A stretch of DNA of 26,850 nt from Prevotella sp. UBA4268. Its GTDB lineage: Bacteria; Bacteroidota; Bacteroidia; Bacteroidales; Bacteroidaceae. Each line of letters opens with the position of its first letter. The stretch's first letter is position 1. The notes below the pieces were generated by a model. It was not told the DNA's origin. It saw only the letters and a list, made by a program, of their open reading frames with translations, and made no database searches. Shown piece by piece: positions 16,190 through 24,903 of this stretch. Both the position numbers and the translations under genes were made by a program. The stretch covers positions 1-26,850 of the forward strand of contig DGWC01000062.1 of NCBI GenBank assembly GCA_002395135.1, given 5' to 3'.

Positions 16190-18023
16190 AAACAGGAAGT
16201 ATGTTATCGGCGGGGTGGCTGTCGTGATCATAGTCGTCTATCTGATTCGTTTGTTCACGCTGCAGATTCTCAGCGATGACTACAAGAAGAACGCCGACAG
16301 TAACGCCTTTCTCAAGAAAGTGGAGTTCCCCGCGCGTGGCGTGATTCGCGACCGCAACAACGAACTGCTTGTCTACAACCAGCATGCCTACGACATCATG
16401 GTGGTGATGAACGAGGCGAGCGGGCGGCTCGACACCATGGAGTTCTGCAATGCAATCGGCATGACGAAGGAGGAGTTCATCAAGCGCATGGACGACATCA
16501 AGGACCGCTCCAAGAACCCCGGCTACTCGCGGTTCACGCAGCAGTTGTTCATGAGCCAGTTATCGGAGTCTGACTTCAGCATCTTCCAGGAGAAGATGTA
16601 CCGTTTCCCTGGTTTCTATGTGCAGCGCCGCAGTCTGCGGCAGTATGTATACCCCTATGCCGCCCACGTGCTGGGCGACGTGGCAGAGGTGTCGCCGTCG
16701 GATATTGAAGACGACGAGTATTATCAGCCCGGCGACTATATCGGCAAATTGGGCGTGGAGCGTTCCTATGAGAAGGAACTGCGCGGAGAGAAAGGCGTGC
16801 AGATCATGCTGCGCGATGCCCATGGGCGCGTGCAGGGCAGTTATCAAAACGGAGCACTCGACCGGAAACCCGTAGCCGGCAAGGACCTCACGCTGAGCAT
16901 CGACGTGAAACTGCAGGCGCTGGGTGAGCGGCTGCTACAAGGTAAGATAGGTAGCATCGTGGCGATAGAGCCGTCAACGGGCGAGGTGCTTTGCATGGTG
17001 TCGTCGCCCACGTATGACCCGCGGCTGATGATTGGCCGACAGCGCGGAAAGATGCACCGAATGTTGCAGAAAGACCAGTGGAAGCCACTGCTCAACCGCT
17101 CCATCATGGGACAGTATCCGCCGGGTTCCACGTTCAAGACCTCGCAAGGACTTACCTATCTCACAGAAGGCATCATCAGTCCCACGCAAACGGCCTTCCC
17201 CTGCCATCGCGGGTTCTATCACCGCGGTCTGCATGTGGGATGCCACGGCCATGCGTCTCCCATCTCACTCGTGCCGGCCATCAGCACTTCGTGCAACGGC
17301 TATTTCTGTTGGGGACTTTACTATATGATGTCGAACAGGAAGAAGTACAAGACCGTGCAGGAGGCCATGAACATCTGGCGCGACTATATGGTGAGCATGG
17401 GATTCGGATATAAACTGGGCGTTGACCTCCCTGGTGAGAAGCGCGGACTGATACCCAACGCCGACTTCTATGACAACGCCTATAAGGGCTCGTGGAACGG
17501 ACTGACCATCATCAGTATCTCCATCGGGCAGGGTGAGGTGAACCTTACGCCGCTGCAGATTGCCAACCTTGGTGCAACCATTGCCAACCGCGGCTATTAC
17601 TATACGCCTCACGTGGTGAGGAAGGTGCAGGGAGAACCATTGAAGAAAGAGTTTACGGAGCGCCACTACACGAAGGCCAACCGCAGGGCCTACGACTATG
17701 TGGTGCAGGGTATGCGAGCCTCGGTGCTCGGCGGTACGTGTAAGCATCTGAACCGTGGCGACATTGTGATCTGCGGAAAGACCGGAACGGCGCAGAACCG
17801 CGGGCAAGACCACTCCGTATTCATGGGCTTTGCTCCCATGGACAACCCCAAGATTGCCATCGCAGTGTATGTGGAGAACGGTGGTTTCGGTGCCGACTAC
17901 GGTGTGCCTATCGGCGGGTTGATGATAGAGCAGTATATTCACGGGAAATTGTCGGCTGCTTCAGAGAAGCGGGCTTTCGATTTCCAGCATAGGAGAATTG
18001 CTTATGGTAAGGCAAACAGATAA
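16164..18023 (+). CDS. mrdA: Penicillin-binding protein 2 (peptidoglycan DD-transpeptidase)
   Basis: Class B penicillin-binding protein that cross-links new peptidoglycan during elongation, working with RodA. The 619 residues comprise a membrane anchor near residues 14-33, a dimerisation/pedestal region (FPARGVIRDRNNELLVYN), and the transpeptidase domain. The catalytic SxxK is STFK in PPGSTFKTSQGL, the SxN motif is SCN in AISTSCNGYF, and KTG is in CGKTGTAQNRG, so all three active-site motifs are intact. It overlaps mreD by 26 nt and rodA by 20 nt, which should keep PBP2 and its glycosyltransferase partner in step. Confidence 0.96.
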   Translation: MKGENNNLENRKYVIGGVAVVIIVVYLIRLFTLQILSDDYKKNADSNAFLKKVEFPARGVIRDRNNELLVYNQHAYDIMVVMNEASGRLDTMEFCNAIGMTKEEFIKRMDDIKDRSKNPGYSRFTQQLFMSQLSESDFSIFQEKMYRFPGFYVQRRSLRQYVYPYAAHVLGDVAEVSPSDIEDDEYYQPGDYIGKLGVERSYEKELRGEKGVQIMLRDAHGRVQGSYQNGALDRKPVAGKDLTLSIDVKLQALGERLLQGKIGSIVAIEPSTGEVLCMVSSPTYDPRLMIGRQRGKMHRMLQKDQWKPLLNRSIMGQYPPGSTFKTSQGLTYLTEGIISPTQTAFPCHRGFYHRGLHVGCHGHASPISLVPAISTSCNGYFCWGLYYMMSNRKKYKTVQEAMNIWRDYMVSMGFGYKLGVDLPGEKRGLIPNADFYDNAYKGSWNGLTIISISIGQGEVNLTPLQIANLGATIANRGYYYTPHVVRKVQGEPLKKEFTERHYTKANRRAYDYVVQGMRASVLGGTCKHLNRGDIVICGKTGTAQNRGQDHSVFMGFAPMDNPKIAIAVYVENGGFGADYGVPIGGLMIEQYIHGKLSAASEKRAFDFQHRRIAYGKANR

Positions 18024-19476
18024 ACAGCCCAACAATGTGTTGCGTTCACTCGACTGGTGGACCATCATCATCTATGTGGCCCTCCTGGCTTTCGGGTGGG
18101 TGAGCGTCTGTGGTGCCAGTTATACCTATGGCGATACCGATATCTTCAGTCTCGACACGCGTTCAGGCATGCAGATTGTGTGGATAGGCACGTCCATCGT
18201 GCTGGGCTTTATCCTGCTGATGCTCGACGACCGTTTCTACGACTATTTCTCTTATTTCCTATACGGAGCACTGGTGCTGCTGCTGATAGGAACCATCTTC
18301 AATCCCCACGAAATCAAGGGTTCGCGCTCCTGGCTGGTGCTTGGCCCAGTGCGGTTGCAGCCGGCAGAGTTTGCCAAGTTTGCCACGGCTCTGGCCATCT
18401 CGAAACTGATGAGCACCTATGGCTTTTCCATACACAACTGGAAGCATTTTGCAGCAGCCTGCGGTGTGATATTCCTGCCCATGCTGTGCATCGTCATGCA
18501 GAAAGAGACGGGTTCCGCACTTGTCTACTTGTCGTTCTTCCTGATGTTCTATCGTGAAGGCATGCCGGGAGGCATCCTGTTCACGGCCGTAGCCATGGTG
18601 ATTTATTTCGTGGTGGGCATACGTTTCGAAGAGGTGATGCTGTGGGAAACGCCCACGTCCATCGGCAAGTTTGTGGTGTTGCTGCTCATCCAGATATTCT
18701 CGGCCTCGATGGTGTATATCTATTGCCGTGACAAGAGAGCCACTTTCCGTATCATACTTGTGTCGGTGGTTGTCACGGTGGGAGCCCTTCTCCTGTCGAA
18801 ATATGTCTATTCCTTCGATGTGGTATGGGTGCAGATAGCCATCACGGCCATCTTGATTGGCTATCTTGTCTACGAAGGGCTCAGTTCGAGAATACGCAAT
18901 TTCTATTTCATTGCCCTGTTTGCGCTGGGATCGGTGGTGTTTTTCAACCTTGCTGACTATGTGCTGAACGATGTGATGCAGTCGCACCAGCGCGTGAGAA
19001 TCAATGTGCTCTTAGGACTGGAGGAAGACTTGAAGGGAGCCGGATATAATGTCCACCAGAGTGAAATTGCTATAGGTTCGGGCGGACTGGAAGGAAAGGG
19101 ATTCCTGAACGGAACGCAGACAAAACTGAAATATGTGCCTGAGCAGGATACCGACTTCATCTTTTGTACGGTGGGCGAGGAAGAAGGATTCTTGGGGTGT
19201 GCCGTGGTGCTCTTCTTGTTCCTGGCCTTGATTCTCAGGCTCATAAAGATGGCCGAGCGGCAACCGTTCAAGTTTGGCCGTGTCTATGGCTATTGTGTGC
19301 TGAGCATATTCCTGTTCCACGTGTTCATCAATGTGGGCATGGTGCTCGGTCTCACGCCGGTCATCGGCATTCCGTTGCCGTTCTTTAGTTATGGAGGCTC
19401 TTCGTTGTGGGGCTTCACCTTCCTGCTGTTTATTTTCTTGCGCATCGATGCGGGCAGGAACCTCATCAGAAGTTGA
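18004..19476 (+). CDS. rodA: RodA, SEDS-family peptidoglycan glycosyltransferase
   Basis: Polytopic inner-membrane SEDS protein that polymerises lipid II into glycan strands for cell elongation. Family motifs are GSRSWLVLGPVRLQPAEFAK, VPEQDTDFIFCTVGEEEGFLG and the near C-terminal PVIGIPLPFFSYGGSS. The ATG at 18004 (MVRQTDKQ) is preferred to a TTG two codons earlier at 17998. At 490 residues it is much longer than E. coli RodA (about 370); the extra length is in the middle (about residues 200-330), with additional hydrophobic segments and a short basic loop (YCRDKRATFR). A long form is known from Bacteroidetes. The stop is only 3 bp from the end of the convergent gldH. Confidence 0.95.
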   Translation: MVRQTDKQPNNVLRSLDWWTIIIYVALLAFGWVSVCGASYTYGDTDIFSLDTRSGMQIVWIGTSIVLGFILLMLDDRFYDYFSYFLYGALVLLLIGTIFNPHEIKGSRSWLVLGPVRLQPAEFAKFATALAISKLMSTYGFSIHNWKHFAAACGVIFLPMLCIVMQKETGSALVYLSFFLMFYREGMPGGILFTAVAMVIYFVVGIRFEEVMLWETPTSIGKFVVLLLIQIFSASMVYIYCRDKRATFRIILVSVVVTVGALLLSKYVYSFDVVWVQIAITAILIGYLVYEGLSSRIRNFYFIALFALGSVVFFNLADYVLNDVMQSHQRVRINVLLGLEEDLKGAGYNVHQSEIAIGSGGLEGKGFLNGTQTKLKYVPEQDTDFIFCTVGEEEGFLGCAVVLFLFLALILRLIKMAERQPFKFGRVYGYCVLSIFLFHVFINVGMVLGLTPVIGIPLPFFSYGGSSLWGFTFLLFIFLRIDAGRNLIRS

Positions 19477-19479
19477 TGG

Positions 19480-19959
19480 CTACTCGAAAATCTTGATTCC
19501 CACATCCGAAATGCCAGGCAGCATTTCGCGCTTCATGGCGTGCTGAATGCTGATCTGAAGTGAGTCGCCCCGTCTGAGGTCGATGTCTTTTAGCGGGAAA
19601 TCATACTGATAGTAGTTCACTCCATGGCCTGTACGATAGCCTTTCGCATCTGAAAACTGGCATTTGATGGTGTCGGTTTTTGATCTTTTACCCGGAAAGA
19701 TGTCTTGTTTCACTACGAGCGTGATGCTGGTGAAAGGGTAGGTGTTGTTGATTCTCAAGCCCACCGACTGCCGATAGCGGCCCGGTTCTCTCAATGGCGG
19801 CACGCTATACGAGAGCGTGTCGTTCTTTTCCCAGCCCGTAATGATGGTATGGCGGTATGAGTGGTAAACGACGTTGTTGTCGCATGAAAACATAGCAACT
19901 GCTCCGGCTGAAGCAGTTACTATAATAAATAAGGTGTAGATAATCTGTCTGGCGCTCAT
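19480..19959 (-). CDS. gldH: GldH-family lipoprotein
   Basis: 159-residue lipoprotein of the GldH family. In Flavobacterium GldH is needed for gliding motility; homologues occur in non-gliding Bacteroidales, where the role is unclear. An N-terminal hydrophobic stretch (IIYTLFIIVTASAGAVAM) leads to FSC, making C26 the likely lipidated cysteine. The family hallmarks SCDNNVVYHSYRHT, GWEKNDTLSYSVP and a closing beta domain (YYQYDFPLKDIDLRRGDSLQI) are present. The start overlaps the ricT-like stop by 4 nt (ATGA on the minus strand), so the two are translationally coupled. Confidence 0.88.
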   Translation of the reverse strand: MSARQIIYTLFIIVTASAGAVAMFSCDNNVVYHSYRHTIITGWEKNDTLSYSVPPLREPGRYRQSVGLRINNTYPFTSITLVVKQDIFPGKRSKTDTIKCQFSDAKGYRTGHGVNYYQYDFPLKDIDLRRGDSLQISIQHAMKREMLPGISDVGIKIFE

Positions 19960-21146
19960 TCTCCTCTTTGCTGGTTGCGTGGAGGTCTGCCTTCTCTGCG
20001 TGGCTGATTGTCGCGCTGACGTGCCTCCTGTTGTGGTCTTGACGACTTGTTCTTGGGCTTTCTCTTCTTTTTGTTCTTGTCAAAGCGCGTGATGCTTTCG
20101 CCAGCCAGCAAGTCGATAGCGTGATTCTGCTGTTTCTGGTTGTTGTCGTCGGTGAGCGACAAGGGCTTTTCGCCATTCTTGTTCATCTCGATGATTTGTA
20201 TGGCGCGTCGCGCAGTAATCGTCTCCAGATTGGCAGCCACGTTCTTGTCGGTGGAATAGGTTACCATGCCGGCGAGAATGTCAGTCTTGAAAATGTAGTA
20301 GTCGGCATCCTGAGTCTGCAGTACCACTTCCTTGCTCGGCATCTTCCGGCTGGCTTCAATGTAGTCGTCAACCTCGTAATTCAGGCAACATTTCAGTTTG
20401 GCACACATGCCCGCGAGTTTCTGGGGATTCAGGGAGATGTCCTGGAAGCGTGCCGCATTGGTGCTCACACTGACAAAATTCTTCATCCAGGTGGCGCAGC
20501 ACAGTTCTCTTCCGCAGGGACCGGTTCCTCCAATGCGTCCTGCCTCCTGTCGTGCACCAATCTGTTTCATCTCAATTCTCACATGGAAGGTGGCGGCAAG
20601 GTCTTTGATGAGTTGGCGGAAGTCTACGCGCTCATCGGCGATATAATAGAAAATGGCCTTGTTTCCGTCGCCCTGATACTCCACGTCGCCGATTTTCATG
20701 TCCAAGCCCAGGTTCTTGGCAATCTGACGGCTTTGTATCATCGTGGCATGTTCGCGGCTTTTTGCCTCATAATACTTGTCCATGTCCGCCTGCTTGGCAA
20801 TGCGGTAGATTCGCTTGATGTCATCGGCACTCTTCAGGTTGGCCTTCTTCAGTTGCAGTTTCACCAGTCTTCCCGTGAGACTAACTACTCCGATGTCGTG
20901 GCCGGGACTTGCTTCAACGGCAACCACGTCTCCTTTTTTCAGGTCGAGATTGTTCACGTTGTGGTAATAGCCTTTGCGGGTGTTCTTGAATTGCACTTCT
21001 ACAAGGTCTGTACTCTCTGCGTTTCCGGGCACATCGGCCAGCCAGTCGTAGGTGTTGAGTTGGCGGTCTTGTCTGCCACAGCCGTTCTTGCAGAGTCCTC
21101 TGCCGCAGCCATTACTTGCTTTATATTTCAGATTCTTATAGTCCAT
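19956..21146 (-). CDS. ricT: PSP1-domain protein, RicT/YaaT-like
   Basis: 396-residue cytosolic protein homologous to RicT (YaaT) of Bacillus, a subunit of an Fe-S Ric complex that affects RNA maturation. The PSP1 core includes IGARQEAGRIGGTGPCGRELCC followed by MCAKLKCCLNYE, holding the cysteines expected to bind the cluster. Two extras stand out: an N-terminal cysteine motif, C14-x4-C19-x3-C23 in NGCGRGLCKNGCGRQ, and a C-terminal tail of about 45 residues that is very basic and glutamine-rich (KKKRKPKNK, then RQRDNQPRREGRPPRNQQRGE), probably disordered and RNA-binding. It follows holB by 42 bp, the same neighbourhood as in Bacillus, and overlaps gldH by 4 nt. Confidence 0.9.
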   Translation of the reverse strand: MDYKNLKYKASNGCGRGLCKNGCGRQDRQLNTYDWLADVPGNAESTDLVEVQFKNTRKGYYHNVNNLDLKKGDVVAVEASPGHDIGVVSLTGRLVKLQLKKANLKSADDIKRIYRIAKQADMDKYYEAKSREHATMIQSRQIAKNLGLDMKIGDVEYQGDGNKAIFYYIADERVDFRQLIKDLAATFHVRIEMKQIGARQEAGRIGGTGPCGRELCCATWMKNFVSVSTNAARFQDISLNPQKLAGMCAKLKCCLNYEVDDYIEASRKMPSKEVVLQTQDADYYIFKTDILAGMVTYSTDKNVAANLETITARRAIQIIEMNKNGEKPLSLTDDNNQKQQNHAIDLLAGESITRFDKNKKKRKPKNKSSRPQQEARQRDNQPRREGRPPRNQQRGE

Positions 21147-21188
21147 TTGTTAAATATGGTTTTCTCTTTTACTTGTTGATGTCTTTCT

Positions 21189-22328
21189 TTATTTTTGTAT
21201 CAAGAGTACAATCACTTTGAGCACCAGGTTGAAGAACACAATCTTCGGATTGGCATTCTGCCCGATGTCGCGGATGGCCCTTGAGTAGAGTTCCGATAGT
21301 TCAATGACATTTGCCTCGTTGATGAAACGGGAGAAGTTCTTGGCGAAATCTTCCTCTTCTTGTGTCATGTACACAAGTTCCGGATTATGGAAATTATACA
21401 TGAAGTTCTCTCGTGTGAGCCGGAGGAAGTAGGTGAGCATACGCTTTTGTCTTTCCCGTCCGTATCCAGACACTTCTTCGCTCCATTTCTTCAGTTCCTT
21501 GATGTCGCGCTTATAAGCCAGTCGCATCATGATGATGAACTTTTCGAGGAACAGATGGTTTTCATTCTCCGTGTCAAGTTCCTCGAGAGCCTTCAGCCAA
21601 GAGCCGTTGGCAACGCGAGCCAGTCTGTGGGCATCGTTGCCGTTGATGCCCCGCCTGCTGACAAGAGCCTGCTCAATGTCTTCGGTGGCAATTCTCTTGA
21701 AGTCGATGCGCTGCGTGCGGCTGCGGATGGTCTCGAGCAACTTCTCCGGTTCTTCGCTCACCATGATAAACAATGCCTGCTGGGGAGGCTCCTCTATCAG
21801 TTTGAGCAGTTTGTTGGCACATTCTCCGTTCATTCTCTCGGGCAGCCAGATGATGCATATCTTGTAGCCGCCCTGACTGGATTTGAGCGACATCTTGCGC
21901 ACCAGTTCATCGCTTTCGCCTGCGTAGATGATGGCCTGCTGATTGGCGGCTTTCATCTCTGAAAGCCACTGGTCAATGCTGAAATAGGCTCCTTGCATAA
22001 GCATGGCATTCCACTCTTTGGCATAGTCGTCGCTCACCATCTTGTGGTCACTGCTCGTGCCAGGAGGTTTGATAACCGGGTAAGTGAAGTGCAGGTCGGG
22101 ATGCTGCCATTTGCGAAGCATCACGCATTGCTGGCACGATTCGCATGGCTCGTCGGCACCTTGGTGGTTCTTGCAGAGCAGATATGAAGCAAAGGCCAGT
22201 GCCGTTGCCATCTTTCCGCAACCAACGGGGCCGCAGAACAACATTGCATGGGGCAGACGGTTCTCATTCACCATCTGCCTCAGCCTTTCCTTGGCTTCTT
22301 GCTGTCCGATTACATCGCTGAACTTCAT
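21189..22328 (-). CDS. holB: DNA polymerase III clamp-loader subunit delta'
   Basis: 379-residue AAA+ protein of the DnaX/HolB family, the delta' wrench of the clamp loader that opens the beta clamp. It starts MKFSDVIGQQEAKERL, the usual beginning. The ATG at 22328 is chosen because an in-frame ATG at 22400 lies upstream of the -7 box. Walker A reads GPVGCGKM (33-40), with Met in place of Ser/Thr, so it is likely a poor ATPase as delta' subunits often are. A zinc site is formed by C52, C62, C65 and C68. Sensor-type IRSRTQRIDFKR is also present. It heads the holB-ricT-gldH unit. Confidence 0.92.
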   Translation of the reverse strand: MKFSDVIGQQEAKERLRQMVNENRLPHAMLFCGPVGCGKMATALAFASYLLCKNHQGADEPCESCQQCVMLRKWQHPDLHFTYPVIKPPGTSSDHKMVSDDYAKEWNAMLMQGAYFSIDQWLSEMKAANQQAIIYAGESDELVRKMSLKSSQGGYKICIIWLPERMNGECANKLLKLIEEPPQQALFIMVSEEPEKLLETIRSRTQRIDFKRIATEDIEQALVSRRGINGNDAHRLARVANGSWLKALEELDTENENHLFLEKFIIMMRLAYKRDIKELKKWSEEVSGYGRERQKRMLTYFLRLTRENFMYNFHNPELVYMTQEEEDFAKNFSRFINEANVIELSELYSRAIRDIGQNANPKIVFFNLVLKVIVLLIQK

Positions 22329-22373
22329 TGAATGCTTTTTTGCTGCCGCTTTATGGCAGGCACTATACCGATG

Positions 22374-22381
22374 CAAAATTA
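22374..22381 (-). promoter_or_regulatory. -7 element for holB
   Basis: On the minus strand TAATTTTG matches TAnnTTTG, 45 bp before the holB ATG at 22328. It supports that start over the more upstream one. Confidence 0.55.
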
Positions 22382-22506
22382 CAAAAAAAACTGGAAACAA
22401 GAGAATTTTAGTGATTCATTCTTGTTTTTACCCTGTGATTTCCACAATAAATAATAGGGAAACGTGTTATATAATCGTATTTTATTCAGAAATTAATCGA
22501 AACAAT

Positions 22507-23973
22507 ATGCAACAAAATCAAACAGGTTCAAAAGCCTATCTTATCTCAATTGTGATGGTCGCCGTGCTCGGTGGCCTGCTCTTCGGCTACGACACAGCCG
22601 TTATCTCAGGTGCTGAAAAGGGTCTGCAGGCCTTTTTCATGGAAGCAAAAGATTTCTCCTATACGAATGGATGGCATGGGTTTACGTCGGCTTCGGCACT
22701 GATTGGCTGTATCATCGGTTCGGCCATCTCTGGTATTCTTGCCACGCGGCTGGGACGCAAGAAGTCGCTCATCATTTCCGGCTTGCTTTTCTTCATTTCC
22801 GCCCTTGGAAGTATGGAACCCGAATTCATGTTCTTCGACCATGGCAATCCCACTTATTCGCTGCTGATCATGTTCAACATCTACCGCGTTATTGGTGGTG
22901 TCGGTGTGGGATTGGCTTCGGCCATCTGCCCGATGTACATTGGTGAGGTGGCCCCGTCGAATATCCGAGGCATGCTCGTATCATGGAACCAGTTTGCCAT
23001 TATTTTTGGACAGTTGGTTGTCTATTTCGTCAACTTCTTCATTCTTGGGGAACACATACAGCCTTTGGTGGAAGAGATGGGCAAGGGAATTGCCGCCATC
23101 ACTCCCGCTGCGCAGTGGACCGTTACAACGGGTTGGCGCTATATGTTCGGTTCCGAGGCAGTGCCGGCAGGATTGTTCGCCCTGCTTATCTGCTTCGTTC
23201 CTGAGACTCCTCGTTATCTTGTCAGCATCGGCCACGACCAAAAGGCGTTGGGCATCCTTTCAAAGATCAACGGGTCGGCCAAGGCTTCGCAGATACTTCA
23301 GGACATCAAGGACACGATGACGGTGAAGACCGAGAAACTGATGACATATGGATTTATGTGTATCTTCATCGGTATCATGCTCAGCGTGTTCCAGCAGGCA
23401 GTCGGCATCAATGCCGTTCTCTATTACGCACCGCGCATTTTCGGTGACATGGGTATGGAGAACCCGATGGTGGTGACCGTGTTTATGGGAGTCATCAACA
23501 TCCTCTTCACTCTCGTTGCCATCTTTACCGTTGAGAAACTCGGGCGCAAGCCGCTGCTGATATGGGGCTCTTTAGGTATGGCTGTGGGAGCCTTCGGCGT
23601 GGCTGTCACCTTCGGACATGCTGGCATGGAGATGGTTACCGCCATCAGCATCATGGTCTATTCCGCCTCGTTCATGTTCTCTTGGGGTCCCATTACGTGG
23701 GTGCTCATTGCGGAGATCTTCCCCAACACCATCCGCGGTGCCGCCGTTGCCATTGCCGTGGCGTTCCAGTGGATTTTCAATTTCATTGTCAGTTCCACCT
23801 TTGTGCCGATGTTCAACATGCATCTTACAGAGGGTGACGATTTCGGCCACTGGTTTACATACGGTCTCTATGGAGTAATCTGTGTGATTGCTGCCGTCTT
23901 TGTTTGGAAACTTGTTCCCGAGACCAAAGGCAAGACGCTCGAAGACATGACGAAACTTTGGAAGAAAGCGTAG
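22507..23973 (+). CDS. xylE: MFS sugar porter, XylE-like D-xylose/sugar:proton symporter
   Basis: 488-residue twelve-helix transporter of the sugar-porter family, very similar in motif order to E. coli XylE (491 residues). Visible signatures are GGLLFGYDTAVISG in helix 1, RLGRKKSL, GGVGVGLASAICPMYIGEVAP, PETPRYL, FQQAVGINAVLYYAPRIF (both glutamines, Asn and Tyr of the sugar site), KLGRKPLL, GPITWVLIAEIFPNTIRG and VPETKGKTLEDM. Key XylE sugar contacts (QQ, N, Y, G-x3-W and a Gln in VAFQW) appear kept, so xylose or glucose are likely substrates. The reading frame is open to 22084, but that part covers the divergent holB start and promoter, so the ATG at 22507 is the gene start. It is convergent with a DeoR regulator. 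Confidence 0.92.
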   Translation: MQQNQTGSKAYLISIVMVAVLGGLLFGYDTAVISGAEKGLQAFFMEAKDFSYTNGWHGFTSASALIGCIIGSAISGILATRLGRKKSLIISGLLFFISALGSMEPEFMFFDHGNPTYSLLIMFNIYRVIGGVGVGLASAICPMYIGEVAPSNIRGMLVSWNQFAIIFGQLVVYFVNFFILGEHIQPLVEEMGKGIAAITPAAQWTVTTGWRYMFGSEAVPAGLFALLICFVPETPRYLVSIGHDQKALGILSKINGSAKASQILQDIKDTMTVKTEKLMTYGFMCIFIGIMLSVFQQAVGINAVLYYAPRIFGDMGMENPMVVTVFMGVINILFTLVAIFTVEKLGRKPLLIWGSLGMAVGAFGVAVTFGHAGMEMVTAISIMVYSASFMFSWGPITWVLIAEIFPNTIRGAAVAIAVAFQWIFNFIVSSTFVPMFNMHLTEGDDFGHWFTYGLYGVICVIAAVFVWKLVPETKGKTLEDMTKLWKKA

Positions 23974-23994
23974 TCTGTCATCAGCAAGTTATAC

Positions 23995-24044
23995 AAAAGA
24001 GGCATCCCCAAAACTGGAATGAGTTTTGGGGATGCCTCTTTTTT
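23995..24044 (+). terminator. Bidirectional terminator between the sugar transporter and DeoR genes
   Basis: A perfect 21-bp stem pairs 23995-24015 with 24022-24042 around a 6-nt loop (GGAATG), with a TTTTTT run on the plus strand and TTTT on the minus. It separates the two convergent genes. Confidence 0.9.
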
Positions 24045-24100
24045 ATGTCTATCTTTCTGAAATGCTTCCATCCTGAAAGCAGTTCCTTGCAGCGGAATTG

Positions 24101-24865
24101 CTATGCCTTCAAAACTTCCACGTTCATCTTCTCCAGTTTCTTCACGGCATCGTCAGAGATATTGTCGTTGGTAATCAGATGCTGCACCATTGAGATAGGA
24201 CCAAGCGTAGCAAAGGCGCTGTTGCCCATCTTCGACGTGTCTGCCACCAGGAACACCTGATCGGCCGACTCTATCATGGTCTTCTTAACCACCAAGTCGC
24301 TCAGACTGGGATAGGTGAGATTCATGTCGGCAGAGATTCCTGCCGTGGCGAGGAACAGTTTGTTTGCATGCAGATGGGAAATCGACTGTGCCGCCATGTC
24401 ACCTGTCAGCGATAGAGTAGGAGCCTTGAATTCTCCGCCCGTCACAATCAGGTTGATACCAGGGTTTTCGCCCAACATCAGTGCGATGTTCAGCGCGTTG
24501 GTTATCACCGTAAGGCGGTTGTACTTCAACAGCAGTTTCGCAATCTCCGTGGTGGTGGAACCCGAATCGAGAATAATCACATCGTCCTCATTAATGTAAG
24601 AGGCGGCCTTCTGTGCGATGGCTACTTTCTCCTCGTGGCTCTGCTCTTGGTTTACCAGTTTTCCCGTTTTGGCGAAAGTACCCACGTCTTTAAGGAATGC
24701 CCCGCCGTGCTCTCTTTGAATGTAACCCAGTTTCTCCAGAAACTCTAAATCTTGTCTGATGGTTACCTCCGTCACACTGAAAATTCTACTTAACTCCTGC
24801 ACCTTGGCATGTCCGTCTTCGCGGATCAGTTCAAGTATTTTGATGCGTCTTTGATTTAATGCCAT
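24101..24865 (-). CDS. DeoR/GlpR-family transcriptional regulator
   Basis: 254-residue repressor type protein. The N-terminal DeoR helix-turn-helix spans about residues 5-57, with VTEVTIRQDLEFLEKLGYIQREHGG as the recognition region. The C-terminal sugar-phosphate sensor domain of the isomerase-like fold has LDSGSTTTEIAKLL, VTNALNIA, VTGGEF and LVADTSKMG, which bind a sugar phosphate in this family. The ATG at 24865 (MALNQRRIKI) is preferred to 24916 because of the -7 box at 24904. Convergent orientation with the XylE-like transporter makes that gene a possible target, which is inference; the actual effector is unknown. Confidence 0.9.
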   Translation of the reverse strand: MALNQRRIKILELIREDGHAKVQELSRIFSVTEVTIRQDLEFLEKLGYIQREHGGAFLKDVGTFAKTGKLVNQEQSHEEKVAIAQKAASYINEDDVIILDSGSTTTEIAKLLLKYNRLTVITNALNIALMLGENPGINLIVTGGEFKAPTLSLTGDMAAQSISHLHANKLFLATAGISADMNLTYPSLSDLVVKKTMIESADQVFLVADTSKMGNSAFATLGPISMVQHLITNDNISDDAVKKLEKMNVEVLKA

Positions 24866-24903
24866 ATAACCTGTTATGTTTTCGATAGGATTTACTTTGT
24901 TTG

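Noticed and set aside
22084..22506. In-frame upstream extension of the sugar transporter
   Set aside because: It runs through the start and promoter of the divergent holB; transporter homology starts at the ATG at 22507.
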